Source: Roseimaritima multifibrata
GTDB taxonomy: Bacteria > Planctomycetota > Planctomycetia > Pirellulales > Pirellulaceae
DNA: 64,000 bases
Assembly (NCBI RefSeq): GCF_007741495.1
Contig: NZ_CP036262.1
Coordinates: 1,426,001 to 1,490,000 of the forward strand
Direction: 5' to 3'
Shown: positions 16,274 through 25,299 of the stretch, piece after piece
Layout of the letters: each line of letters begins with the position of its first letter
How positions within the stretch are numbered: the stretch's first letter is position 1
Notes under the pieces: generated by a model
Databases searched by the model: none
Told to the model about the DNA's origin: nothing
What the model saw: the letters and a program-made list of their open reading frames with translations, nothing else
Made by a program: the position numbers and the translations under genes

Positions 16274-19200
16274 ATGACTATTCGCGTCGCACTGCACCAC
16301 GAAACCGAATACTGCTATTCACGACCAATTAAGGTTGGCCCGCAGTTGGTTCGATTGCGTCCTGCCTACCATGGCCGGACTCCAATCGATGCTTACAGCC
16401 TGCGGATCGAACCGGGGGATCACTTTCAAAACTGGCAGCAGGATCCCTATGGAAATCCAATCGCTCGCATGGTTTTTCCCGATCCTTGTTCGCACCTGAA
16501 AATCACGGTCGATTTGGTCGCGGATATGACCGTCATCAATCCGTTTGACTTCTTTGTCGAAGAGGAAAGTGATTGTTGGCCCTTTGAATATGATGCCGAT
16601 CTAAAGAAACAACTGGATCCTTATTTGGCGGTTTCTGAACCAACGCCACTGTTTGCCAAATGGGTTAAGTCCCTGCCGACCAAAGCCGACCGAATCGTCG
16701 ATTTTTTGGTCGAAGTCAATCAGCAATTCAAGGACCGCGTCGATTACCTTGTGCGAATGGAACCGGGCGTCCAGTCGCCGGAAGAAACGTTACAGCTGAG
16801 CAGTGGATCGTGCCGTGATTCGGCTTGGCTGATGGTGGAATCCTTTCGCCAGATCGGTTTGGCTGCACGGTTTGTTTCAGGGTACTTGATTCAATTGGCT
16901 GCGGATGAAAAACCGTTGTTTGGCGAACCCGGCCCCGATACCGATTTTTGTGACCTGCATGCCTGGACCGAAGTCTTTCTTCCCGGTGCCGGTTGGGTCG
17001 GGCTGGATGCGACCAGTGGACTGTTTGCTGGTGAAGGGCATATCCCCCTTGCTTGCACTCCGTCATACACCGGGGCGGCCCCGATTACCGGGGGACATGA
17101 GGCATGTGATGTCGAATTCCACCACGCTATGTCGGTATCTCGCTATTACGAAGATCCTCGCGTTACCAAACCCTACTCCGATTCCCAGTGGGCCGAAATC
17201 CTAAAGGTCGGGGAAGAGGTCGATGCGAATCTTAAAGCGGAAGATGTCCGTCTGACGATGGGAGGCGAACCGACGTTTGTCTCTACCGACAACATGGAAG
17301 ACCCGCAGTGGAATACCGAAGCGGTCGGAGAAGAAAAACGGGTCCTTAGCAATGTGCTGCTGCTTCGCTTGCGTGATCAATTTGCTCCCGGTGGGTTGCT
17401 GCACTACGGCCAAGGGAAATGGTATCCCGGGGAATCGTTGCCGCGCTGGGCTTTGTCCTGTTTGTGGCGTCTGGATGGAGAACCGATTTGGAAAGACCCG
17501 CAGTGGATCGCCGATGAAGGGAAAGACTACAAGCACACGCCCGAGGATGCTGGCCATTTTGTAAAGCACCTGGCCAGAGAACTAAACATCAGCGCGAAAA
17601 TGACGTTTCCCGTCTATGAGGATACGTTTCATTACCTGTGGCGCGAAAACCAGTTGCCGATCGATGTTGATCCCAAGGACCCCAAGCTTGCCGATCCCAA
17701 CGAGCGGGCGATGATGATCCGCACCTTCCAAAGTGGATTGGGAGCGGCCGTTGGGTATGTGCTGCCATTGCGACGAGCCTGGTGGCAGGCTCAGGCGGGC
17801 TGGATCGGTGGTCGTTGGCCTGTCCGTAGCGAAACGGTTTATCTGATCCCTGGGGATTCCCCGATTGGCTTGCGTTTGCCGTTGGGGTCGTTGCCGTCCT
17901 CTAGTGAGGCGACGGCCAACTTAGATACGCTGCCATTTGATCCGATGGCTCCTCGAGGCCCGTTGCCCAGCAGTGGGCATCTGCCGAAGGGGAACGAACC
18001 TGAAGTCGTTCGCGATGGCGCACGTGCCGATCCAGAGCGTGATCACTCGCACCCAATCAATCCACAAGTCTTGGATGAGGAAGATCAGGACAACCTGCCA
18101 ACCAGCGATGTGGTGGTGCGGACGACGCTGTGCGTCGAATGCCGGCACGGTCGCCTGCATGTCTTCATGCCGCCAACGCAACGTCTGGAAGATTACCTCG
18201 ATCTGATCGAGGCCGTCGAAGCGACCTGTGCGGCGTTGGATTTACCGGTGATCATCGAAGGCTATCTACCGCCTCCGGACCACCGCGTCGAAATCTTTAA
18301 GGTCACTCCCGATCCCGGAGTGATTGAAATCAATACGCAGCCATCGGAATCATGGAGTGAACTGGTTCACCTGACCGAAACGCTTTACGAAGAAGCGCGT
18401 CACTGTCATTTGGGAACCGATAAATTTGACTTGGACGGTCGGCATACCGGTACAGGAGGCGGCAACCATATCGTCCTAGGAAGTAAAACTCCGGGCGACA
18501 GCCCATTTCTGCGGCGTCCCGATCTGTTGGCAAGTATGCTGCGGTTTTGGAACAACCATCCCGCATTCTCGTATCTTTTCAGCAGCCGGTTCATCGGCCC
18601 GACCAGTCAGGCTCCGCGGTTCGATGAAAGCCGTCGTGATGCTGTCTACGAAATGGAGATTGCCCTTCAGCAGGTTCCGTCGCGTGAAGAGAAGATACCG
18701 CCGTGGTTGGTCGATCGACTGTTCCGCGATCTGTTGGTCGACCTGACCGGGAACACGCACCGAGCGGAAATTTGCATTGATAAAATGTATTCGCCCGATA
18801 GTGTCACCGGCCGATTGGGGTTGGTTGAATTGCGTGGGTTTGAAATGCCGCCGCATGCTCGTATGAGTCTGGCTCAGCAATTGTTGATTCGGAATATTGT
18901 GGCGGCCTTCTGGAAACAGCCCAACCAACGGCCGCTGTCGCACTGGGGGACTGCCTTGCATGACCGGTTCATGTTGCCTCACTTCGTTTGGCAGGATCTA
19001 TGCGACGCCATCGCCGAATTGAAGACTTTTGAAAACGGTGCATCGATCGACCCGATGTGGTTTGTGCCACACCATGAATTTCGCTTCCCGAAAATTGGAG
19101 AAGTCGTCTACCAAGGGGTTCGCTTGCAATTGCATTCAGCGATCGAACCTTGGTACGTGATGGGCGAAGAACCTGCCGGAGGGGGGACCGCTCGGTTCGT

Positions 19201-19639
19201 CGATTCGTCGGTCGAACGCATTCAGGTTCTGGTCGATCAATTCGATGCGACTCGGTACGGGATCCTCTGCAACGGAGTGCCCGTTCCGATGCACCCCACG
19301 GGCGTTGAGGGGCAATATGTTGCGGGGATTCGATTCCGCGCTTGGCAGCCGCCCCGTTGCTTGCATCCGACGATAGGGATTCACGCTCCGCTGCGTGTGG
19401 AGATTGTCGATCTTAATAATGCCCGTTCGATCGGTGGGTGTACGTACCACGTTGCTCATCCGGGCGGGCGTGGCACCGATCGCTTCCCGATTAATGCGAA
19501 TGAAGCGGAATCACGGCGGGCGGCTCGGTTTGAAACCATTGGGATGACCAGCGGTGTGATCGCCGATCTCCATCCGGCTCCGCCTCATGGTGCACTTGAT
19601 TACCCGGTCACTCTGGATCTAAGGCGAATCGCTCGCTAA
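16274..19639 (+). CDS. Transglutaminase-like domain fused to DUF2126 (predicted amidoligase-related)
   Basis: The 1121-residue protein has a transglutaminase-like cysteine-protease fold first. The catalytic triad is visible: Cys180 in SSGSCRDSAWL, His229 in CDLHAWTEVF and Asp245 in GLDATSG. From about residue 320 (VRLTMGGEPTF) the DUF2126 region follows, with GKWYPGESLPRWAL, PDPGVIEINTQPSESW and HTGTGGGNHIVLG (about 720), a Gly-rich segment compatible with the proposed glutamine-synthetase-like amidoligase fold. Such fusions occur beside alpha-E and ATP-grasp genes. It begins one base after the alpha-E stop. The linker at about 540-620 is Pro/Ser-rich and looks disordered. Likely role: making or trimming a peptide conjugate; substrate unknown. 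Confidence 0.92.
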   Translation: MTIRVALHHETEYCYSRPIKVGPQLVRLRPAYHGRTPIDAYSLRIEPGDHFQNWQQDPYGNPIARMVFPDPCSHLKITVDLVADMTVINPFDFFVEEESDCWPFEYDADLKKQLDPYLAVSEPTPLFAKWVKSLPTKADRIVDFLVEVNQQFKDRVDYLVRMEPGVQSPEETLQLSSGSCRDSAWLMVESFRQIGLAARFVSGYLIQLAADEKPLFGEPGPDTDFCDLHAWTEVFLPGAGWVGLDATSGLFAGEGHIPLACTPSYTGAAPITGGHEACDVEFHHAMSVSRYYEDPRVTKPYSDSQWAEILKVGEEVDANLKAEDVRLTMGGEPTFVSTDNMEDPQWNTEAVGEEKRVLSNVLLLRLRDQFAPGGLLHYGQGKWYPGESLPRWALSCLWRLDGEPIWKDPQWIADEGKDYKHTPEDAGHFVKHLARELNISAKMTFPVYEDTFHYLWRENQLPIDVDPKDPKLADPNERAMMIRTFQSGLGAAVGYVLPLRRAWWQAQAGWIGGRWPVRSETVYLIPGDSPIGLRLPLGSLPSSSEATANLDTLPFDPMAPRGPLPSSGHLPKGNEPEVVRDGARADPERDHSHPINPQVLDEEDQDNLPTSDVVVRTTLCVECRHGRLHVFMPPTQRLEDYLDLIEAVEATCAALDLPVIIEGYLPPPDHRVEIFKVTPDPGVIEINTQPSESWSELVHLTETLYEEARHCHLGTDKFDLDGRHTGTGGGNHIVLGSKTPGDSPFLRRPDLLASMLRFWNNHPAFSYLFSSRFIGPTSQAPRFDESRRDAVYEMEIALQQVPSREEKIPPWLVDRLFRDLLVDLTGNTHRAEICIDKMYSPDSVTGRLGLVELRGFEMPPHARMSLAQQLLIRNIVAAFWKQPNQRPLSHWGTALHDRFMLPHFVWQDLCDAIAELKTFENGASIDPMWFVPHHEFRFPKIGEVVYQGVRLQLHSAIEPWYVMGEEPAGGGTARFVDSSVERIQVLVDQFDATRYGILCNGVPVPMHPTGVEGQYVAGIRFRAWQPPRCLHPTIGIHAPLRVEIVDLNNARSIGGCTYHVAHPGGRGTDRFPINANEAESRRAARFETIGMTSGVIADLHPAPPHGALDYPVTLDLRRIAR

Positions 19640-19663
19640 ATCCTCCGTAATCGGTAAATTAAG

Positions 19664-19689
19664 CTAGCCGCAGCACTTGCTGCGGCTAG
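19664..19689. other. Perfect hairpin inside the ligase operon
   Basis: CTAGCCGCAGC-ACTT-GCTGCGGCTAG forms an 11-bp perfect stem in the 164-base gap between the transglutaminase-DUF2126 gene and the ATP-grasp/alpha-E fusion gene. No T-run follows, so it may be a weak terminator, an RNA-processing or stability element, or another small palindromic repeat. It divides the operon into a three-gene and a two-gene part. Confidence 0.65.
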
Positions 19690-19803
19690 ATCACCCGATT
19701 CATGCTTTGCCAGAGGAGGGTTGCGATCTAAAATGGGCCCGGGCTTGGGGGCGACATTCGTAACTGCGCTTCCTCTATTTTCCCTCCAGTATGTGGTCCT
19801 CCT

Positions 19804-22374
19804 TTGCCAGCCCCTCCTGTGGTCCAAGCCGCCCCTCCATTCGACGTTCAGCGTCCCGTCGGCAAAGCCTACGATGAATGCCGTCTGGCCGATGGCACGA
19901 TTCGACCTGGTTGGCAGCCGATCGTCGATGGATTTAATCGACGAGGGACGCAGGGGCTGCAAAATGCGGCGGCGGAAACGGAGCGTTTGGTTCGAGAAAG
20001 TGGAGCCAATTTCCAGACGGTTGGAAGTGGCCAAAGCTCCCTTCGGCCGTGGCAGCTTGGCCCGATTCCGCTCGTTTTGGATTCGCAGACCTGGTCTCAT
20101 TTGGAAACCGGTCTGCAACAGCGGGTCCGACTGTTGGAAGCGGTACTGGCCGATTTGCTGGGGCCGCAACACTTGCTCAAAGAGCGGATCTTGCCAGCGG
20201 AATTGCTGAGTGCAAATCCGGAGTATCCGAGGACCTATCATGAATTGCCACATCTTGGTCCACGGCTGAATATCAGCGCGACCGATTTGGCTAGAGCAAG
20301 TGATGGGAAGTGGTGGGTGACCGGCGACCGCACGCGGGCTCCCAGTGGGCTGGGGTATGCCCTTGAGAACCGAGTGATTACCAGCCGTGTTTCCCCAAAA
20401 TTGATTCGTCGCAGCAATGTCACACGGTTGGCTGGTTTCTTCAGTACGCTGCAAGAACATCTCAATTCCTTGTCGCCCCACAGGAATGAAAACCCTCGAG
20501 TCGCGATTCTGACGCCCGGGAAAGAGAGTTACCGATATGTCGAAGATGCGTATCTGGCTCGCTACCTTGGATACACGCTGGTTCAAGGCCGAGATCTAGC
20601 GGTTCGTGGAAATCGACTGAACCTGAAGACCCTTGGTGGCTTGGTGCCGATCGACGTGCTCTGGCGACATATCTCGGACCGACAATGCGATCCGTTAGAA
20701 TTGAATCCCAGTTCCCAGCAGGGCGTCACTGGATTGCTTCAGGCGATACGCGCCAAACGGGTCGCGGTCGCAAATAGTATCGGTACCAATCTGTCGCAGA
20801 TGCCCGCTTTGCTTCCTTTTTTGACGGCGGCTTCACAGTTCCTCTTTCAAGAAACCCCGATTCTTCCCAGCATCGCCACCTATTGGTGCGGCGGGGAGCA
20901 GGAATGTAAGTACGTTCTTGAAAATCTAGATTCTCTGATGCTTCGTCCGGCGTTTTTCGTCACCCGCCACTCCGCGTTGGTGCCCGCAGAGATGACCGCG
21001 GAGGAAAAATCAGAATTGGTACGGAAGATCAAAGCCAATCCCCATCAGTACGTCGCCCAGCAACGTCCTTCGCGAAGCGTTACGCCGGTCTGGCACAATG
21101 GACAAATGCAATCATGGCACGTCGCCCTGCGATCATTCCATGTTCAAACCGAATCCAAAATCGCCGTTTTACCGGGCGGCCTGGTGCGGGTCAGCCCCGA
21201 TTCCGCGTCGCTGGATCAAAACCCGACCACCGGTAGGTTAGGGCAGGATTGCTGGGTGGTAGCGAATGAACCGGTCGACCATGAAACGTCACTGCTATCT
21301 TCTTCACGCCAGCCGGTTCGTTTGGTGCGTGGCGGAGCAGAACTGCCTAGCCGTGTCGCAGAGAGTCTTTTCTGGTTTGGCCGAAGTGCGGAGCGGACCG
21401 AGATCATTGCTCGCCTGTTGCGGTGCATCTTGTTTCGGATCGCTGGTGAAACCGAAACAAGCGAAATGCCGGAACTGCCTCGGATGGTCGCGGCACTGGC
21501 TGCCCTTGGGCAAATCGAACCCGATCATGCGATCGAAGAATTCGGTAGCCTCTTGCCGGCACTTGAATCGGCGCTGCCTGAATCGCTTTATCGTCAAGAC
21601 AATCCCTATAATTTGCGAGCTGGGATTGTCGGGATGGTGGAGAACGCGGCGGCCGTCCACGATCGCATCTCTTTGGATGCGTACCGGATGATTCACAAAA
21701 TTCACGAGCATCTGGTTGCACCGCGAGCCGACTTGCAGCTGGATATTGGGACCGCAATCAATCGGTTGGATGGATTGATCTCGGACCTGTTGGCTTTGTC
21801 AGGGGTCGCTAGTGAAAGCATGACTCGGACTCACGGTTGGCGATTCATGCAATTGGGCCGGCGGATCGAAAGGGCTTATCAAACAGCCGAATTGCTGTTG
21901 GCAACATTGCAGAATCCTATTCTCGATGAACGCCCTCTGTTGGAATCCCTGCTGCAAGCGACCGATAGCCTGATGACCTATCGAGCACGGTATCTTTTGC
22001 AGTTACAGCCTTGTGCGGCGATCGATCTGATGATCAATGATGATTCCAATCCCCGCTCGATCCAATTCCAGTTGAACAAGATGTGCTGGTTGTTGAACGA
22101 GCTGCCAACGGAAGACAGCCAGTTCGGCCTTGGTGAGGATCAGAAACTTGTCCGTCAGTTGGCTCACCAAACTTTAATGTCCGATCCTCAGCAACTTTCG
22201 GAAACCGATGCCAAGGGGAATCGACCGGCTTTAGAGGCACTGCTCAGCGATTTAATTGAACAGTTGCCAAGAGTCTCGGATTTGATCGCCGCTCGGTACT
22301 TGCTCCATACCGGTGGACGCCAGGAATTGACTGGTCGCCTAACCGCTGCCGCCGCCTCCACTCTGCCGAAATAG
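19804..22374 (+). CDS. Fusion of degenerate circularly permuted ATP-grasp and alpha-E domain
   Basis: The 856-residue protein combines an ATP-grasp-like half (about 1-500) and an alpha-E half from LPSRVAESLFWFGRSAERTE (about 513) to the end. The first half keeps the fold markers (RILPAELL, LGPRLNISATDLARASDGKWW, YALENRV, VAILTPGKESYRYVEDAYL) but lacks the catalytic ones. The Lys/Gly-rich loop of the 13732 gene is replaced by LRPAFFVTRHSALVPA, HVDLRPY by HVALRSF, and NSSQGGGSKDTW by DQNPTTGRLGQDCW. It is probably non-catalytic, acting as scaffold or regulator for the active ligase. TTG 19804 is the likely start; no in-frame ATG lies nearby upstream. Ten bases separate it from the next gene. 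Confidence 0.9.
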   Translation: MPAPPVVQAAPPFDVQRPVGKAYDECRLADGTIRPGWQPIVDGFNRRGTQGLQNAAAETERLVRESGANFQTVGSGQSSLRPWQLGPIPLVLDSQTWSHLETGLQQRVRLLEAVLADLLGPQHLLKERILPAELLSANPEYPRTYHELPHLGPRLNISATDLARASDGKWWVTGDRTRAPSGLGYALENRVITSRVSPKLIRRSNVTRLAGFFSTLQEHLNSLSPHRNENPRVAILTPGKESYRYVEDAYLARYLGYTLVQGRDLAVRGNRLNLKTLGGLVPIDVLWRHISDRQCDPLELNPSSQQGVTGLLQAIRAKRVAVANSIGTNLSQMPALLPFLTAASQFLFQETPILPSIATYWCGGEQECKYVLENLDSLMLRPAFFVTRHSALVPAEMTAEEKSELVRKIKANPHQYVAQQRPSRSVTPVWHNGQMQSWHVALRSFHVQTESKIAVLPGGLVRVSPDSASLDQNPTTGRLGQDCWVVANEPVDHETSLLSSSRQPVRLVRGGAELPSRVAESLFWFGRSAERTEIIARLLRCILFRIAGETETSEMPELPRMVAALAALGQIEPDHAIEEFGSLLPALESALPESLYRQDNPYNLRAGIVGMVENAAAVHDRISLDAYRMIHKIHEHLVAPRADLQLDIGTAINRLDGLISDLLALSGVASESMTRTHGWRFMQLGRRIERAYQTAELLLATLQNPILDERPLLESLLQATDSLMTYRARYLLQLQPCAAIDLMINDDSNPRSIQFQLNKMCWLLNELPTEDSQFGLGEDQKLVRQLAHQTLMSDPQQLSETDAKGNRPALEALLSDLIEQLPRVSDLIAARYLLHTGGRQELTGRLTAAAASTLPK

Positions 22375-22384
22375 CCGTAAAATC

Positions 22385-23290
22385 ATGACGATTCCTGAAT
22401 CGGCACACTATCGTATTGCTCATCGAACACACTATCGCTATGCGTCGATGGTTGCGATCTGCCAAAATCAATTGAGGATGATGCCACGCTCCTTTACCCG
22501 ACGACTGTCGGGGTTGGAATGCCACCAAGTGGAAACTTGGATCGATCCTGAACCGACCGTGCTGCATGAGCATACGGATTACTACGGTAATCGAGTCCTT
22601 TCGTTTGCGATTGAATCGCTCCATCAAGAATTAACCGTGATGGTCAACAGCGAAGTGACGGTTCATCAGACGGGCGATGTCCTGAATCAAGAATCGCCCG
22701 CGTGGGAATCGATTGTCAAACGGATCAAAGCGACCGAAGACCGACGCTGGTTGATCGCGCAGGAGTATCAGTTCGATTCGCCTCGGATCACGCTTGGTCC
22801 GACCTACGAAGAATACGCCCGGCAATCGTTCACTCCGGGACGACCGTTGGTGGAAGCCGGAATCGAACTGACAAAACGGATTCACGACGATTTCAAGTAC
22901 GATGTGACGGCGACCGACGTCAACACAACCACGGACAGAGCCTTTGAGCTCCGGGCGGGGGTTTGCCAGGATTTTGCACATGTTCAGATCGCTTGCCTGC
23001 GTTCTATCGGGATTCCTGCAAGGTACATCAGCGGATACCTAAGGACCGTCCCTCCACCAGGGGAACCGCGGTTGGTCGGTGCCGACGAATCTCACGCATG
23101 GATTAGCATGTACGCAGGGGACGCACTCGGATGGCTGGACATGGATCCAACCAATGCCTGTCCGGCCAATACCAATCACATCCCGATTTGCCTGGGACGC
23201 GACTACAGTGAAGTCACTCCAATGCGAGGTGTTGTGTTGGGTGGCGGAGCTACCAAATTGAGTGTTTCCGTAGACGTCGCTCCTATCTAA
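22385..23290 (+). CDS. Transglutaminase-like cysteine protease family protein
   Basis: The 301-residue protein has the amino-terminal beta-rich domain typical of COG1305 proteins (HYRIAHRTHYRYASMV) and then a transglutaminase core with Cys194 in ELRAGVCQDFAHV, His237 in ESHAWISM and Asp254 in LDMDPTN. It has no signal peptide, so it is probably cytoplasmic like the rest of the operon. Members found beside alpha-E and ATP-grasp genes are predicted to cleave or transfer the product of the ligase. The gene is last in the operon and is followed by a 99-bp tandem-repeat block. Confidence 0.92.
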   Translation: MTIPESAHYRIAHRTHYRYASMVAICQNQLRMMPRSFTRRLSGLECHQVETWIDPEPTVLHEHTDYYGNRVLSFAIESLHQELTVMVNSEVTVHQTGDVLNQESPAWESIVKRIKATEDRRWLIAQEYQFDSPRITLGPTYEEYARQSFTPGRPLVEAGIELTKRIHDDFKYDVTATDVNTTTDRAFELRAGVCQDFAHVQIACLRSIGIPARYISGYLRTVPPPGEPRLVGADESHAWISMYAGDALGWLDMDPTNACPANTNHIPICLGRDYSEVTPMRGVVLGGGATKLSVSVDVAPI

Positions 23291-23310
23291 GCAGGGGCGA
23301 GCGATATTGT

Positions 23311-23690
23311 TAGCGGATCGGCGCAAGCCGACCGGCACATTCGTTTGGTTTCCGGAGCGACTGCCGGACGGCTCGCGCCGTTCCGCTAAGAAGGGGCGGG
23401 CGATATTGTTAACGGATCGGTGCAAGCCGCCCGGCACATTCGTTTGGTTTCCGGAGCGTCTGCCGGACGGCTCGCGCCGTTCCGCTAAGAAGGGGCGGAC
23501 GATTTTGTTAGCGGATCGGCGCAAGCCGACCGGCACATTCGTTTTGTTTCCGGAGCGCCTGCCGGACGGCTCGCGCCGTTCCGCTAAGCAGGGGCGGACG
23601 ATTTTGTTAGCGGAACGGCGCAAGCCGACCGGCACATTCGTTTGGTTTTCGGAGCGACTGCCGGACGGCTCGCGCCGTTCCGCTAAGAAT
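23311..23690. repeat. 99-bp tandem repeat, four copies of a family A palindrome
   Basis: Copies begin at 23311, 23410, 23509 and 23608 (exact period 99). Each has a left arm AGCGGATCGGCGCAAGCCG and a right arm CGGCTCGCGCCGTTCCGCT that pair with few mismatches around a 36-base loop region, and copies are joined by a spacer such as AAGAAGGGGCGGGCGATATTG. Copies differ by a few substitutions (AACGG, GGTGCAAG, GGAACGG). The block follows the ligase operon and precedes the sulfatase gene. It keeps reading frames open on both strands, which makes spurious ORFs. Related single copies occur at 9705-9888 and 28117-28253. Confidence 0.92.
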
Positions 23691-23802
23691 GGGCGGACTT
23701 GGAATTGCCTTGTTTGGGATCGATTCTCCCGGTGGCGAGAGCGAGCGAGTAAAATCATTGAGTCCCCTCTTTTGATGTTCCTTTCCTTGACGAGAACCTT
23801 TT

Positions 23803-25287
23803 ATGTCCGCTCGCTTCTTGCTTTGCTCGCTTGGGATACTACTTTGGGCTGGAGCGGTCGCTGCCGCTGACGACAGTCGTGCAAGTCGTCCCAATGTTTT
23901 GATGATTGCGATCGATGACCTGAATGACTGGGTGGGGCCACTGCGTGGGCATCCGCAAGTTCAAACCCCGGCGATGGATCGCTTGGCGGCTCGTGGTGTC
24001 ACGTTCGCCAACGCACATTGTCAATCGCCGCTTTGTAATCCATCACGGACCAGTCTGATGACGGGGCGACGTCCTTCTTCGACGGGCGTTTATGGGTTGG
24101 CTCCCTGGTTTCGCAAGGTTCCCGAATTGAGCGACTTGGAAACCCTTCCGCAGTACTTTGCCAAGCATGGGTACCACACGGAAATCGGCGGCAAAATATA
24201 TCACGGCCCCTACGGAAGGCAGGAGCAGGGAGAAGCGGATGTGTGGGGGCCAGCTGCTGGCGTTGGTGTGAAGCCACCTAAAAAACTGATCCCTCCAACC
24301 CCGATGGGAAACCATCCTTTGATGGACTGGGGAACGTTCCCGCATCGTGACGAAGATAAGGGGGACTACAAAGTTGCCAGCTGGGCGTGCGATCAATTGC
24401 AAGTCCAAGATTCTTCGGAACCGTGGTTCATGTCGGTCGGTTTCTTCTTGCCACATGTTCCCTGCTATGCGACGCAAAAATGGTTTGACCTCTATCCGCT
24501 GGAGTCACTGGAACTGCCTTCGATTCTGGCCAATGATCGCTCCGATACCCCGGACTCTTCTTGGTTCATCCACTGGACACTCCCGGAGCCTCGTACGAGC
24601 TGGCTTCGCAAGCACGATCAACTGAAGCCATTGGTCCGGGCCTATTTAGCTTCGGTCAGTTTCGTGGACAGTCAGGTCGGTCGGGTATTGGATGCCTTGG
24701 AAGAATCAGGGCAAGCCGAAAACACGATTGTCGTGCTGTGGTCCGACCATGGTTATCACCTGGGCGAAAAAGGGATCTCCGGGAAGAATTCGTTGTGGGA
24801 TCGCTCAACTCGCGTCCCCTTGATTTTCGCAGGGCCCTCGATCCCTCAGGATCGCCGGACGGGCCAGCCAGCTGAATTGCTTGATATCTATCCAACGCTA
24901 GCTGACTTGGCTGGCTTAACGCCACCAAGCGACGTTGAAGGGATTTCTTTAAAGCCGCAGTTGCTGGATCCCGAAAACGCGATTCGGCAGCGGCCAGCAA
25001 TCACGACGCATAACCAGAACAACCATGCCGTTCGCTCGGTCCGCTACCGCTACATCCGCTATGCGGACGGAGCGGAAGAACTGTACGACATGCAAACCGA
25101 TCCCAATGAATATGAAAACCTAGCGGGCGACCCGCAGTACGCGGATGTCATTGCCGCGCACAAGGAGTGGCTGCCGCTTATCAATTTGCCGCCCGCTCCG
25201 GGGAGTGCTCACCGGATTTTGGTAAAAGATGGCGAGCAGTTCATTTGGGAAGGAAAACCCATCGATCCGGACAACCGATGGGAATAA
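23803..25287 (+). CDS. Secreted sulfatase (iduronate-2-sulfatase-like)
   Basis: The 494-residue protein starts with a signal peptide (RFLLCSLGILLWAGAVAAADD) and then the first metal-binding strand PNVLMIAIDDLNDWVG. The formylglycine motif CNPSR is at residues 78-82, followed by TSLMTGRRPSSTGVYG. Later motifs are GKIYHG, SVGFFLPHVPC and VVLWSDHGYHLGEKG. The Cys requires maturation by a formylglycine-generating enzyme, which is not encoded here. Planctomycetes carry many such enzymes for sulfated algal polysaccharides; the substrate is unknown. Its end faces the alkaline phosphatase gene with a 12-base gap. Confidence 0.95.
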   Translation: MSARFLLCSLGILLWAGAVAAADDSRASRPNVLMIAIDDLNDWVGPLRGHPQVQTPAMDRLAARGVTFANAHCQSPLCNPSRTSLMTGRRPSSTGVYGLAPWFRKVPELSDLETLPQYFAKHGYHTEIGGKIYHGPYGRQEQGEADVWGPAAGVGVKPPKKLIPPTPMGNHPLMDWGTFPHRDEDKGDYKVASWACDQLQVQDSSEPWFMSVGFFLPHVPCYATQKWFDLYPLESLELPSILANDRSDTPDSSWFIHWTLPEPRTSWLRKHDQLKPLVRAYLASVSFVDSQVGRVLDALEESGQAENTIVVLWSDHGYHLGEKGISGKNSLWDRSTRVPLIFAGPSIPQDRRTGQPAELLDIYPTLADLAGLTPPSDVEGISLKPQLLDPENAIRQRPAITTHNQNNHAVRSVRYRYIRYADGAEELYDMQTDPNEYENLAGDPQYADVIAAHKEWLPLINLPPAPGSAHRILVKDGEQFIWEGKPIDPDNRWE

Positions 25288-25299
25288 CATTCTGGCGTC

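Noticed and set aside
23311-23690. CRISPR array
   Set aside because: Units are 99 bp and nearly identical throughout, with no unique spacers of regular length and no cas genes.
23307-23870. Long frames on both strands across the 99-bp repeats (23307-23870 plus, 23039-23758 minus)
   Set aside because: The period of 99 is a multiple of 3, so any frame free of stops in one copy stays open through all four. The products are just the repeated Arg/Pro-rich translation of the palindromes.
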